A stretch of 64,000 nt of DNA from CALKZN01 sp050633785. Lineage in GTDB: Bacteria > Pseudomonadota > Gammaproteobacteria > Arenicellales > Arenicellaceae. Position 1 is the first letter of the stretch, and every line of letters starts with the position of its first letter. The position numbers and the translations under genes were made by a program. Shown piece after piece: positions 36,217 to 45,563 of this stretch. The stretch is from positions 20,617 through 84,616 of the forward strand of contig JBOEHE010000009.1 of assembly GCA_050633785.1 (NCBI GenBank), read 5' to 3'. The notes under the pieces are model-generated. The model did not search any database, was not told the DNA's origin, and was given only the letters and a program-made list of their open reading frames with translations.

Positions 36217-36805
36217 TCCTGGCATGGGTGTGGTGCGTATCTGTTAATGCGTGTCGCATGCAACAAGCCTGTAAAAATAACGGTAGATAGCGACTTCTGA
36301 AAACACCCCCCCCCATCCAATAATCCAGTAATAAATTGAATCTGAGTGGAATTCCATTTTTCTTATATGAGAGTGCCTGAGAATAACTCCTGCCTGATTT
36401 TCATTAATCGAGATATTACTCTGAAAATAAGAGGTTTATCATTTAGTTCAGCGACTTGGATATTATTCAGGCCCTGGTTATCAAGTACGCTATTCTTCGT
36501 GTAAAGCCGTCCGTAATTAGTCAATGGTTTTTTCTAAAAGGTATAAATAAACCTTATAAAATCGGTAGTTCATTTATATAAAAGTAGGCTTGGCCTTATT
36601 GATTTCACAATTAATGTCGCAATTAGAAATAAAATGGACGCAATCAACGATGTAAAATTTAAATTGTCCCTTATAATTTGTAGAGCAAGCGCTGTAAATT
36701 ATCAGGCCCTGGCAAGGTTGGTTTAAATTGGTTAGAAATATCAATAAACTGAATTGCCTGATAAATTTGCAGTAATAAAATTTTTTATGATGAGGAATAA
36801 ATGGC
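36217..36805. other. 589-bp intergenic region before etfB
   Basis: No supported gene. It contains a run of eight C at 36307-36314, two copies of TCAGGCCCTGG (36467-36477 and 36702-36712) and a lone TATAAT at 36672-36677 without a matching -35. A 45-codon frame at 36367-36504 resembles nothing I recognise. The etfB ribosome site GAGG lies at the end. Confidence 0.5.
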
Positions 36806-37555
36806 ATGAAACTATTAGTGCCTGTCAAGCGTGTTGTTGACTATAACGTACAAGTACGCGTTAAAACAGATCAAAGCGGCATAGATACCGATAACGTCAA
36901 AATGAGCATGAATCCATTTTGTGAAATCGCTGTTGAAGAAGCAATAAAAATTAAAGAAGCGGGTCAAGCTGATGAGGTAATTGCTGTTAGTATTGGTCCT
37001 CAAAAAGTTCAGGAAACCTTGCGTACAGCATTAGCCCTGGGGGCTGACCGTGGCATTTTTATTGAATCGGATACAGACTTGGAGCCTTTGGCAATTGCCA
37101 AGTTATTGCAGAAAGTCGCTGAAAAGGAAACCGTCGATGCCGTAATTATGGGTAAGCAAGCTATTGATGGTGATAACAACCAGACAGGCCAAATGCTTTC
37201 GGCGCTGTTAGGCTGGTCCCAGGGCACCTTTATTTCAGCTCTTGAGATTGATAATGATACTGCAAAGGTAACCCGTGAAGTAGATGCTGGTTTGGAAACA
37301 ATAGAACTGAAAATGCCAGCTGTGTTTACAGTGGATTTACGTTTGAATGAACCTCGTAATGCTTCCTTACCCAATATAATGAAAGCTAAGAAAAAGCCTA
37401 TCGACTCACTTTCTATTGAAGAGCTTGGGGTAGATGTCTCCCCACGCACAGAGATTGTTAAAGTGGCCCCGCCTGAAAAACGTAAAGCCGGCATCATGGT
37501 CGGCAGTGTCAGCGAGCTGGTTGATAAACTTAAAAATGAAGCAAAGGTAATTTAA
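36806..37555 (+). CDS. etfB: Electron transfer flavoprotein beta subunit
   Basis: 249 aa. KLLVPVKRVVDYNVQVRVK opens it, MSMNPFCEIAVEEAIKIKE follows, and the ETF-beta signature lies in VDLRLNEPRNASLPNIMKAKKKP, given here only as its ends VDLRLNEPR and MKAKKKP. It binds AMP and forms a dimer with EtfA, accepting electrons from flavin dehydrogenases. The next gene starts 1 bp after its stop. Together with 37557-40287 and 41146-43710 it provides the electron route for dimethylglycine/sarcosine-type oxidation. Confidence 0.97.
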   Translation: MKLLVPVKRVVDYNVQVRVKTDQSGIDTDNVKMSMNPFCEIAVEEAIKIKEAGQADEVIAVSIGPQKVQETLRTALALGADRGIFIESDTDLEPLAIAKLLQKVAEKETVDAVIMGKQAIDGDNNQTGQMLSALLGWSQGTFISALEIDNDTAKVTREVDAGLETIELKMPAVFTVDLRLNEPRNASLPNIMKAKKKPIDSLSIEELGVDVSPRTEIVKVAPPEKRKAGIMVGSVSELVDKLKNEAKVI

Positions 37556-37556
37556 G

Positions 37557-38486
37557 ATGAGCGTATTAGTTATAGCTGAACACAATAATCAATCCTTAAC
37601 CCCAGCAACATTGAATACCGTTGCCGCTGCAGGACAAATTGATTCAGACATTCATATACTTGTTGCAGGCAATGATTGTGGAGATGCTGTTCAGGCTGCT
37701 GCTGCCGTTGCAGGTGTTGCCAAAGTTGTTCATGCAGATTCGACTGAGTATGCCAACAATCTGGCTGAAAACTTTGCACCACTGATTAAAGATGTTGCGG
37801 TAAATTATTCACATGTTCTTGCATCAGCCAGTACCTTTGGGAAAAACGTAATGCCACGAGCGGCTGCTTTATTGGATGTGCAACAAATTTCTGACATTAC
37901 TACGGTAGTCGACAGTGATACATTTGTACGCCCTATCTATGCTGGTAATGCAATGGCAACAGTTAAGTCAAACGATGCAATCAAGTTGCTGACCGTCCGT
38001 AGTACCGGCTTTGAGGCTGTTGCTGACACAGGCGGAAACGCTGCTGTGGAAACACTCGATTTCTCAATTGATACAGGCCTTTCAAGCTATCTCGGCAGTG
38101 AAATTACCGAATCAGAGCGCCCCGAGCTAACATCCGCTAAAACTATTATTTCAGGTGGTCGCGGTATGAAGAATGGTGAAAATTTTTCCATGCTCGAGAA
38201 CGTGGCTGACAAGTTAAATGCAGCCGTAGGTGCTTCGCGGGCAGCTGTCGATGCTGGTTTTGTTCCCAGTGATTATCAAATAGGTCAAACGGGTAAAGTT
38301 GTTGCACCTGATTTGTATATTGCTGTAGGACTTTCCGGCGCTATTCAGCATCTTGCAGGAATGAAAGACTCTAAAGTTATCGTTGCTATTAACAATGACG
38401 AAGATGCGCCTATCTTCGAAGTTGCTGATTACGGCTTACTGGCAGATTTGTTTGACGCCATACCTGAGCTTGATGCCGCTTTATAA
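37557..38486 (+). CDS. etfA: Electron transfer flavoprotein alpha subunit
   Basis: 309 aa. The FAD-binding C-terminal half is clear: SAKTIISGGRGMKNGENF, AAVGASRAAVDAGFVPSDYQ, IGQTGKVVAPDLYIAVGLSG and AINNDEDAPIFEVADYGL. It follows etfB and a good terminator lies 37 bp downstream, so etfBA is a two-gene unit. EtfA holds the FAD that takes electrons from dehydrogenases and gives them to ETF:quinone oxidoreductase. Confidence 0.97.
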   Translation: MSVLVIAEHNNQSLTPATLNTVAAAGQIDSDIHILVAGNDCGDAVQAAAAVAGVAKVVHADSTEYANNLAENFAPLIKDVAVNYSHVLASASTFGKNVMPRAAALLDVQQISDITTVVDSDTFVRPIYAGNAMATVKSNDAIKLLTVRSTGFEAVADTGGNAAVETLDFSIDTGLSSYLGSEITESERPELTSAKTIISGGRGMKNGENFSMLENVADKLNAAVGASRAAVDAGFVPSDYQIGQTGKVVAPDLYIAVGLSGAIQHLAGMKDSKVIVAINNDEDAPIFEVADYGLLADLFDAIPELDAAL

Positions 38487-38523
38487 CCAAGGCCTTTTAA
38501 CTCTAGCTTAATTCAAAGTTTTA

Positions 38524-38551
38524 ATAGCCCACTTATCAGTGGGCTATTTTT
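38524..38551 (+). terminator. Intrinsic terminator after etfA
   Basis: Stem ATAGCCCAC and GTGGGCTAT (9 bp) with loop TTATCA, followed by TTTTT. Confidence 0.9.
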
Positions 38552-38637
38552 ATTAACTATCATAAAAGAACAGTGAACCTCCCTTTATCACTGTGATGTT
38601 CGCTAGCCCTTTACCGTAAATTTTGTGAGGATGTAGT

Positions 38638-40287
38638 ATGGAACGTGAATCAATGGAATTCGATATTGTTATCGTTGGTGCAGGCCCTTCCGGGCTATCA
38701 GCCGCTTGCAAACTTATGCAACTTTCTCAAGAAAATAATCAAGAGATAACGGTCTGTGTATTGGAAAAAGGTTCTGAAATTGGCGCGCATATCGTGTCAG
38801 GTGCAGTACTTGAACCCACTGCAATGAATGAATTGTTTCCAGATTGGAAAGAAAAGGGAGCACCTCTTGATACACCCGTTATAGGTGATGATGTTTTTTT
38901 TCTGAAAGACCAAGGTAAAGGCATAAAAACACCGGCTTTCTTTGTGCCTAAATCAATGCACAATGACGGTAATTATGTTGTTAGCATGGGAAATGTTTGT
39001 CGTTGGTTAGCAGAACAAGCAGAGGAATTGGGCGTTGATATTTTCCCGGGTTTTGCGGCGACTGAAATTCTTTACGACTCAGAGGGTAGTGTTAAAGGAG
39101 TGCTTACTGGCGACATGGGAGTGGCTAAAGATACGTCAGAGAAAGATAGCTATATGCCGGGTATGGAGTTATTGGCGAAGCAGACTATTTTTGCAGAAGG
39201 TTGCCGAGGGCATCTTGGCAAACAGCTAATGAGTAAATTTGATCTGCGCAAAGATGCTGATCCACAGCACTATGGCTTAGGTATTAAAGAAGTGTGGGAC
39301 ATCGACCCGGAAAAACACAAGCCGGGCTTAGTTGTTCATACAGCGGGGTGGCCACTGGATAATCATACAGAAGGTGGCGGCTTTCTTTATCATATGGAAA
39401 ATAATCAAGTAGCACTCGGTTTCATTATTGCTCTCAATTATGCTAACCCACACCTTAGCTTGTTTGATGAAATGCAACGTTGGAAATTGAACCCTAAAAT
39501 TCGTCATTATCTTGAAGGCGGTACACGCGTAAGCTATGGCGCCCGTGCAGTTAATAAAGGCGGTTTACAGTCGGTGCCGAGATTAGCTGTTCCTGGTGGT
39601 TTATTAGTCGGTTGTGATGCAGGTTTTTTAAATGGTGCCAAGATTAAAGGCAATCACACGGCTATGAAAACAGGAATGTTAGCAGCAGAAGTTATTATGG
39701 AGGCACTAAAAGAAGGTGACATAGCAGGCAAAGAACTTAATCTTGATGAAAAATATCGTCAATCCTGGGTTTATGATGAACTTTATAAAACGCGTAACTT
39801 TGGTCCAGCATTGCATAAATTTGGCACCCTCGTGGGTGGGGCATTTGCCTGGTTTGATCAAAATATAATGCGTGGATGTCTGCCTTTTACCTGGCGCAAC
39901 ACCACGCCTGATCATGCCACACTCAAACCGGCAAAAGATTGCCCCAAACCTGAGTACCCAAAACCAGATGGCGTGATTAGCTTTGATAAATTATCGTCGG
40001 TGTTTTTATCCGGTACGAATCATGAAGAAGATCAGCCTTGCCATTTGACATTAGCGGATGCTGACATTCCTATTGCAAAGAATTTGCCTCTTTATGACGA
40101 ACCCGCCCAGCGCTATTGTCCAGCTGGAGTTTATGAAGTACTTAAAGACGATGACGGGCAGGAACAATTTCAGATTAACGCTCAAAACTGTGTCCATTGT
40201 AAAACCTGCGACATTAAAGATCCTGCTCAAAACATCACCTGGATTGCTCCAGAAGGCGGCGGCGGGCCAAATTATCCGAATATGTAA
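38638..40287 (+). CDS. etfD: Electron transfer flavoprotein:ubiquinone oxidoreductase
   Basis: 549 aa. FAD fold FDIVIVGAGPSGLSAACKL is at the start, GAHIVSGAVLEPTAMNELFP follows, and a quinone/membrane region is in the middle. The C-terminal [4Fe-4S] motif is NCVHCKTCDIKDP with the final IAPEGGGGPNYPNM typical of ETF-QO. It moves electrons from reduced ETF to the quinone pool at the inner membrane. It is preceded by its own GAGGATG site and lies between etfBA and the dimethylglycine dehydrogenase-type gene. Confidence 0.96.
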   Translation: MERESMEFDIVIVGAGPSGLSAACKLMQLSQENNQEITVCVLEKGSEIGAHIVSGAVLEPTAMNELFPDWKEKGAPLDTPVIGDDVFFLKDQGKGIKTPAFFVPKSMHNDGNYVVSMGNVCRWLAEQAEELGVDIFPGFAATEILYDSEGSVKGVLTGDMGVAKDTSEKDSYMPGMELLAKQTIFAEGCRGHLGKQLMSKFDLRKDADPQHYGLGIKEVWDIDPEKHKPGLVVHTAGWPLDNHTEGGGFLYHMENNQVALGFIIALNYANPHLSLFDEMQRWKLNPKIRHYLEGGTRVSYGARAVNKGGLQSVPRLAVPGGLLVGCDAGFLNGAKIKGNHTAMKTGMLAAEVIMEALKEGDIAGKELNLDEKYRQSWVYDELYKTRNFGPALHKFGTLVGGAFAWFDQNIMRGCLPFTWRNTTPDHATLKPAKDCPKPEYPKPDGVISFDKLSSVFLSGTNHEEDQPCHLTLADADIPIAKNLPLYDEPAQRYCPAGVYEVLKDDDGQEQFQINAQNCVHCKTCDIKDPAQNITWIAPEGGGGPNYPNM

Positions 40288-40385
40288 TTTTTTCTTATAG
40301 AGCTGACGTATTCTTTCAAGTGTGACTTATTTGAAAATGATATGAGTTTCAAATAAATTAGGGGCTGTTAATAGCAACTATTCCA

Positions 40386-40862
40386 TTGGAAAAGCCATTG
40401 AAAAAAACTTTACTAGTTGTGGCACATGCACCTTCACCTAATACGCAAAAACTGCTCGATGCGGTATTGCGTGGGGCGAATAATGAACAGATAAGCAATG
40501 TAGAAACTCGATATCTGCCACCACTGGATGCGACACCTGAAGATGTTCTTAACGCAGATGCTATTATCCTTGGCACAACAGAAAATTTAGCTTATATGAG
40601 TGGTCTTTTAAAAGACTTTTTCGATCGAATTTACTATCCTTGTTTAGATAAAACAGCAGCCTTGCCGTGTGTTATCTTTATTCGTGCAGGTCATGATGGT
40701 ACAGGAACCAAGCGGGCGCTTGAATCTATTTTAAGAGGTTTGCGTTGGAAGATGGTTCAAGATACTTTAGTTTGCAAAGGGGATTTCCGAAAAGATTTTG
40801 TAGACCAATGCGAAGAGCTGGGTTTGTATATAGCAGCGAGCCTTGATGCTGGCATAGTATAA
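40386..40862 (+). CDS. Flavodoxin-like / NADPH-dependent FMN reductase-fold protein
   Basis: 158 aa from a TTG start at 40386 (a second TTG at 40398 is possible); no ATG is available. KKTLLVVAHAPSPNTQKLLD at the start is a phosphate-binding loop, and DAIILGTTENLAYMSGLLKDFFD is the classic flavodoxin-fold (NAD(P)H-dependent oxidoreductase/WrbA-like) segment. It probably binds FMN. Its place between ETF-QO and the dimethylglycine dehydrogenase-type gene suggests an electron-transfer role in the same pathway, but no specific function is known to me. Confidence 0.75.
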   Translation: MEKPLKKTLLVVAHAPSPNTQKLLDAVLRGANNEQISNVETRYLPPLDATPEDVLNADAIILGTTENLAYMSGLLKDFFDRIYYPCLDKTAALPCVIFIRAGHDGTGTKRALESILRGLRWKMVQDTLVCKGDFRKDFVDQCEELGLYIAASLDAGIV

Positions 40863-41145
40863 GCGTACGAAAGCGAGTATTGTATAAAGCATCACTCGCG
40901 AATATATAAACAATTTCGACGGTTTCAAATGCTAAACAAGATGTCGTTATAAAATACACATAGGTCGTCTAAGGGCAAGGGCTGATAGAGCGAAAAGTCT
41001 ACATTAAAGTTATCAATTGTTTAGCAGGTGATGTAGGCATTAACCAATGTTACCCTTACTCAATTTCAACGGCTAGGTAACGAATTAACATTCGTGTTTA
41101 TTAGCACTTATAACTCTTATTTAATCATTCAGGAGATACCAGTCA

Positions 41146-43710
41146 ATGGCTAAACTTCCAAAGAAAGCAAAAGTTGTCATCATCGGTCAAGGTGGTATTG
41201 TTGGCGCATCAGTTGCTCATCATTTAATCGAATTAGGTTGGGATAATATCGTGGGCTTGGATAAAGCCGCCATTCCCAGTGATATCAGTTCTACTGCGCA
41301 CGCCTCTGATTTTTGTTATATGACATCACATGACCACATGAGCTGTTATACCACTGTTTACAGTCGTGAATTCTACGAGAAAATGGGCAATTACACCCGT
41401 ATTGGCGGTCTTGAGGTTGCGCGTGTCGGTGATGATGAACGAATGGAAGAACTAAAGCGTAAAGTGGGTTCTGGCAAAGCGTTTGGCACCAATGTAAGTA
41501 TGATCAGCGCAAAAGAAGCCAAAGAAAAGTTCCCCTTACTCGAAGAAGATATGATTCAAGGAGCATTGTGGGACCCGGATGCGGGTCTGGTTTCGCCACG
41601 CTCGCAAACGGTGACAGGTATATTAATTGAAAATGCTATCGCGACGGGCAAGTTAGAGGCCTTCCCGAATACACCTGCAATCGATATCGATGTACAAGAC
41701 GGCCAGATCAAAGGCGTTCATACCGATAAAGGTTATATCGAAACCGAAAATGTGGTTGTTTGTGCGGGTCTATGGGGCCCGTTAATCACAGAAATGGCTG
41801 GTGCGAAACTACCATTAATGCCAGTAGAGCATCCACTGACTTTCTTTGGCCCATATAACGAATTCGAAGGTACGGGCAAAGACATTGGCTATCCATTATT
41901 ACGAGACCAAGGCAACTCGGCCTATCTACGTGATACGGGTGACCCGAGCACTGCTGAAGGTGGTCAAATAGAATGGGGTTACTACGAAGAAAAGAATCCA
42001 CGACTGGTTCGACCCAAGGATATCCTGGAACAAGCCGAAGCGCGTTTGTCACCCTCTATGCTTGATCTAGATATTGAGCAAGTTATGGAGCCTTTGGAAA
42101 AAGCGATGGAATTAACGCCGATTCTGGGTGAGCTGGGCTATGATGACAAACACTCTTTCAATGGTCTGCTTTCCGTAACCGCAGATGGTGGCTCATTGGT
42201 TGGTGAATCTCCCGAGACACGTGGTCTTTGGGTCTGTGAAGCAATTTGGGTTAAAGATGCCCCTGGTATGGGCAAGATTATCGCCGAGTTGATGACGACA
42301 GGCAAAACTGAATTGGATATTTTTGGTATTGATATTGCACGTTTCTATCCTATCCAGAAGTCTGATCAATACACATATGACCGCTGCTATGAATCGGCGT
42401 TCAAGATTTACAATCCACCCGTTCATACAAGCGAACCTTATACCATGGGGCGTAATATTCGACGTAGTCCATTCTGGGTACGACAAAAAGAACTCGGCGC
42501 CCATTTTATGGAAGCGGCTGGTTGGGAGCGAGCGCAAGCATACGCTTCAAACGAACACTTATTAGAGAAATATGCTGATCAAGTTCCCGTGCGTGAAAAC
42601 GAGTGGGATAACCGTCACTTCTGGCGTGTTGCGAATGCAGAACAATTAGCCATGAGTGACAGTGTCGGTATGGTCGACATCTCTCACTTCGCTATCTTTG
42701 ACATATCTGGTCAAGATGCTGAAGCCCTTATGGAACATTTAAGCGTCGCTAAAATTGGTGGAAATACACCTTTGGGTAAAGGCGTATACACACACTTTTT
42801 GGATGAAGATGGTGGCGTACGTTCTGACTTAACTATCGTACGCCTTGATGAAGCTCGCTTTCGTGTGATGTGTGGTGGTGATACAGGTCATCGCGACTAT
42901 ATCTGGATGAAGCGTATGGCCGACAAAAAAGGCTACTCCGTTTATATCGAAGAGCGTACTGACCAGATCGCAACGCTTGGCTTGTGGGGGCCAGAAGCCA
43001 GATCAACACTACAATCCATTGCAGATAATCCTGAAGAGTTGAGCAATGAGAATTTTCCCTATGTGACTACCAAAGAAATTAGCATTAGCGGCATTCCTGT
43101 TTGGGCCTTCCGCATCTCTTACGTTGGTGAGCAAGGTTGGGAGCTTTATGTGCCATTCAGTTACGGCATTACCTTATGGGACATGCTAATTGAGAAAGGC
43201 GTTATACCGGTAGGTGTGGAAACTTACGGTAACAGCCGCCGATTGGAGAAGAGCTTGCGTTTACAAAATGCTGATCTATTGAGTGAGTACAATTTGTACG
43301 AAGCCGGTTTATCACGCCCTAAAGTTAAGGAAGCTGACTTCAATGGCAAAGCAGCCTATGTCGCACAACGAGAACGTGATCATCAACCCGCTTATCTATG
43401 CACCATGACCATGATGGAAAATGTAGATGCCAATGGCGTTGCACGATACCCAGTTGGCCAATGGCCAATTGTTGATCCAGAGACTGGCGATGTTCTTATC
43501 GATTCTGAGGGCCGCCGCTCTTATGCCAGCAGTACTAGTTATGGCCCATCAATAGGTAAAAATATTGCCTTGGGTTATCTCCCATATGAGCATGCAAAAG
43601 AAGGCAATATATTAGCAATGGAATATTTTAATGAACGTTATCCCATTAAAGTAGAATCAGTTGGTTATAGACCGCTTTATGATCCAAAGAACGAAAAACC
43701 TAAGTCTTAA
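41146..43710 (+). CDS. Dimethylglycine dehydrogenase-type flavoprotein (DAO plus GcvT domains)
   Basis: 854 aa, the length of mammalian dimethylglycine dehydrogenase. The DAO domain covers about residues 8-390, with KVVIIGQGGIVGASVAHHL, and His52 in STAHASD at the place of the covalently flavinylated histidine. A linker is followed by a GcvT/tetrahydrofolate-binding domain (about 430-840) with FRISYVGEQGWELYVPF and GVETYGNSRRLEKSLRL. It should oxidise dimethylglycine (or sarcosine) and pass electrons to ETF, delivering the one-carbon unit to tetrahydrofolate. AGGAG precedes the ATG. Sarcosine dehydrogenase is the main alternative. Confidence 0.85.
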   Translation: MAKLPKKAKVVIIGQGGIVGASVAHHLIELGWDNIVGLDKAAIPSDISSTAHASDFCYMTSHDHMSCYTTVYSREFYEKMGNYTRIGGLEVARVGDDERMEELKRKVGSGKAFGTNVSMISAKEAKEKFPLLEEDMIQGALWDPDAGLVSPRSQTVTGILIENAIATGKLEAFPNTPAIDIDVQDGQIKGVHTDKGYIETENVVVCAGLWGPLITEMAGAKLPLMPVEHPLTFFGPYNEFEGTGKDIGYPLLRDQGNSAYLRDTGDPSTAEGGQIEWGYYEEKNPRLVRPKDILEQAEARLSPSMLDLDIEQVMEPLEKAMELTPILGELGYDDKHSFNGLLSVTADGGSLVGESPETRGLWVCEAIWVKDAPGMGKIIAELMTTGKTELDIFGIDIARFYPIQKSDQYTYDRCYESAFKIYNPPVHTSEPYTMGRNIRRSPFWVRQKELGAHFMEAAGWERAQAYASNEHLLEKYADQVPVRENEWDNRHFWRVANAEQLAMSDSVGMVDISHFAIFDISGQDAEALMEHLSVAKIGGNTPLGKGVYTHFLDEDGGVRSDLTIVRLDEARFRVMCGGDTGHRDYIWMKRMADKKGYSVYIEERTDQIATLGLWGPEARSTLQSIADNPEELSNENFPYVTTKEISISGIPVWAFRISYVGEQGWELYVPFSYGITLWDMLIEKGVIPVGVETYGNSRRLEKSLRLQNADLLSEYNLYEAGLSRPKVKEADFNGKAAYVAQRERDHQPAYLCTMTMMENVDANGVARYPVGQWPIVDPETGDVLIDSEGRRSYASSTSYGPSIGKNIALGYLPYEHAKEGNILAMEYFNERYPIKVESVGYRPLYDPKNEKPKS

Positions 43711-43744
43711 TAAAGCCGAATGATTCATTAAAAACAGGGTAGGA

Positions 43745-43762
43745 GGCGAGGTTATCCTCGCC
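43745..43762. repeat. GC-rich hairpin after the dimethylglycine dehydrogenase-type gene
   Basis: GGCGAGG, loop TTAT, CCTCGCC. The surrounding stretch to about 43850 is richer in G and C than the neighbouring DNA and looks like a short interspersed (REP-like) element. It has no T-run, though it could still reduce read-through. Confidence 0.45.
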
Positions 43763-43906
43763 GTCCTCACCAAGCAACAATTGGTAGGGCGGCAAGGCAT
43801 TGCGAGGGATATCCGTGCAGCAAGGAGCTGAAACGATTATGGATTATCTACCTGAAGATGGCGTTGTTTAAACCCTATCATATGTACGTCGCCAGATATG
43901 TAGCTT

Positions 43907-44497
43907 TCAGCCGTCCTTGCCAACCGTGATGGCTGTGGCGGCAAAACATTTGATGGTGCTGTAAGAAGGCAGGCCAGGTTGCAATGAACCACTGCCGAAA
44001 CCTGTCTGTGTCACACCCAAGGGGAAGATATCTTTAAGGTTATACACCTGACCCTGAAAGGAAAAGTCTACTGACTCAAGCAATTTAAACGTCAACAAAC
44101 TCACGGAATAGGCGCCAATGGCCATACCGCCTGTGACACCTTCTCTGGCAAAGGTCGCTATTTTGGTGCCTTGTCGAAATGAACTGGGATCATCAAAATC
44201 GCCGCCGGGCTTGTCGGCAAGGTACATATGCCATTCCCCGGGTGGGTAAATGCCCATCGACACATCACCATTGACTATCGAAGTGCCGGTGAACTTATCA
44301 GCATAAAACGTGAACCAGGCAGAGCTTTCGTCTGGTGTATCACAATCAAAGAAATTACCTTCAATACCCTTGATCTTGGGAAAATAACCAACATCGAAAG
44401 AGCGTGATTTCTGGTCGGTATAAAAACGGCCGGTTACATACCAGGCAACTCGTCCTGGCTCGACAGTCAATGAATTATTAACATTGGGTGTTTGCAT
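43907..44497 (-). CDS. Hypothetical protein, 196 aa
   Basis: Not recognised. Starts with an AAGGAT ribosome site. No signal peptide or membrane segment. It is rich in aromatic and glycine residues with alternating patterns (FYTDQKSRSFDVGYFPKIKG, GVTGGMAIGAYSVSLLTFKL, GVTQTGFGSGSLQPGLPSYS), suggesting a mostly beta protein. It stands alone between a convergent gene and the MBL hydrolase on the same strand. The long frame and ribosome site make it a real gene. Confidence 0.65.
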   Translation of the reverse strand: MQTPNVNNSLTVEPGRVAWYVTGRFYTDQKSRSFDVGYFPKIKGIEGNFFDCDTPDESSAWFTFYADKFTGTSIVNGDVSMGIYPPGEWHMYLADKPGGDFDDPSSFRQGTKIATFAREGVTGGMAIGAYSVSLLTFKLLESVDFSFQGQVYNLKDIFPLGVTQTGFGSGSLQPGLPSYSTIKCFAATAITVGKDG

Positions 44498-44597
44498 CGT
44501 ACTATCCTTATATTTTTAGAGTGTATAGACTGTAAAACTATTTAATGGAACCAGCAAGGTTATCTAAAGACCCAGTAGAGAGTAGTGCCTTAAAATG

Positions 44598-44759
44598 TCA
44601 CCGAGAACATCGCCATCTGCTAAGGTGGTCAATGCTAAATTCCTTTGCTAAGGCAGTAAATGGGTTTTGACTGATATCAAAGAGATTAGTCACAGGATAA
44701 AGTTGGCCTGCAACATAGCTTCGTTTCCCAATGTAGGCTTCTGACTTATTAATCAACAT
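44598..44759 (-). CDS. Possible small ORF (53 aa), unsupported by homology
   Basis: An ATG at 44759 overlaps the end of the MBL hydrolase gene by 11 bp and opens a 53-codon frame (starts MLINKSEAYIGKRS, ends LSRWRCSR). Translational coupling is possible because it starts before the upstream stop. No recognisable domain. It could equally be chance. Confidence 0.2.
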   Translation of the reverse strand: MLINKSEAYIGKRSYVAGQLYPVTNLFDISQNPFTALAKEFSIDHLSRWRCSR

Positions 44760-45498
44760 TATGTTGTGCCAATTCTCTCAGTTTTTCTATGTGTCGCAAC
44801 ACTTCTTCTTGAGGCAATGGGCCTCCATGTCCCATGAAAAATATGTCTACTCCGGTGTCAGCAATTGATTGCAACTCTTGACTGACTTGCAATGGATTAT
44901 CTTCAAATGGGGGGCGTTTGGCCTTGTTGGTTCTGATTATTCCTCCAAGTAGAATACCGGATGAAATCAAATCACCAACGACAGCCTGATTGTTTTCAAT
45001 CAAGACAGAAATTGAACCGTCAGTGTGGCCCGGAGTTGAAATGACTTTGCCGTCAACACCATAATCATTAAGGTAAAAATCATCTTGTGATGTGAGTAGA
45101 ATATCGGGTTCAAATTTTTCATAAGGCTTTTGAATAGCTCCAGTTTTATGGAATAACTTACCAAACCAGCCAGTGCTGCAAAAGTGCATTTTCTTTTCTC
45201 CCAAAAAATATGGCAGATCACCTTTATGTGCGAGGACTGGAGCGCCAGATAATGCTTTAATTTTTGCGGCATTTCCCGCGTGATCAATATGAGCGTGAGT
45301 GATAATAATCAAATTGATATTACTAAAGCTCAAATTTAACCGTTTAAGCACTGATTCAACCTTTTCTTCAGTATCAGGCAATCCGGTATCTATCAGAATA
45401 CATCCTTTGGGGTTTACTAAAAGAAAAGCATTGATCATCCCAAAAGGAAAAACAGGAATTGTATGAACCACGGTTTCATGGGGATCTTTCTTTGTCAT
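44749..45498 (-). CDS. MBL-fold metallo-hydrolase
   Basis: 249 aa. The zinc motif THAHIDHAGN lies near residues 66-75. TPGHTDGSISVLIENNQAVVGDLI supplies the later His and Asp, and FFMGHGGPLPQEEV the last His. No signal peptide, so cytoplasmic. The substrate is unknown; lactonase- or glyoxalase II-like activity is possible. The HxlR-type regulator upstream on the same strand shares a 15-bp motif with its leader, so it is probably regulated by that protein. Confidence 0.9.
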   Translation of the reverse strand: MTKKDPHETVVHTIPVFPFGMINAFLLVNPKGCILIDTGLPDTEEKVESVLKRLNLSFSNINLIIITHAHIDHAGNAAKIKALSGAPVLAHKGDLPYFLGEKKMHFCSTGWFGKLFHKTGAIQKPYEKFEPDILLTSQDDFYLNDYGVDGKVISTPGHTDGSISVLIENNQAVVGDLISSGILLGGIIRTNKAKRPPFEDNPLQVSQELQSIADTGVDIFFMGHGGPLPQEEVLRHIEKLRELAQHNVD

Positions 45499-45563
45499 AG
45501 TCTCGCATAATTTTGTACCATTTATTTGCGACTATATAGGTATTAAACGTATTATCAATTAGG

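Noticed and set aside
36307..36314. Run of eight C, possible phase-variable tract
   Set aside because: It is over 490 bp from the next gene start, not in a promoter or coding frame that I can identify.
36367..36504. 45-codon frame in the gap before etfB
   Set aside because: No ribosome site and no similarity; could not support it as a gene or transposase fragment.
37009..37497. 162-codon minus-strand frame opposite etfB
   Set aside because: Shadow frame; etfB on the other strand is certain.
40873..40899. GCGAGT/ACTCGC hairpin after the flavodoxin-like gene
   Set aside because: Six-base stem with a 15-base loop and no T-run; too weak to call a terminator.
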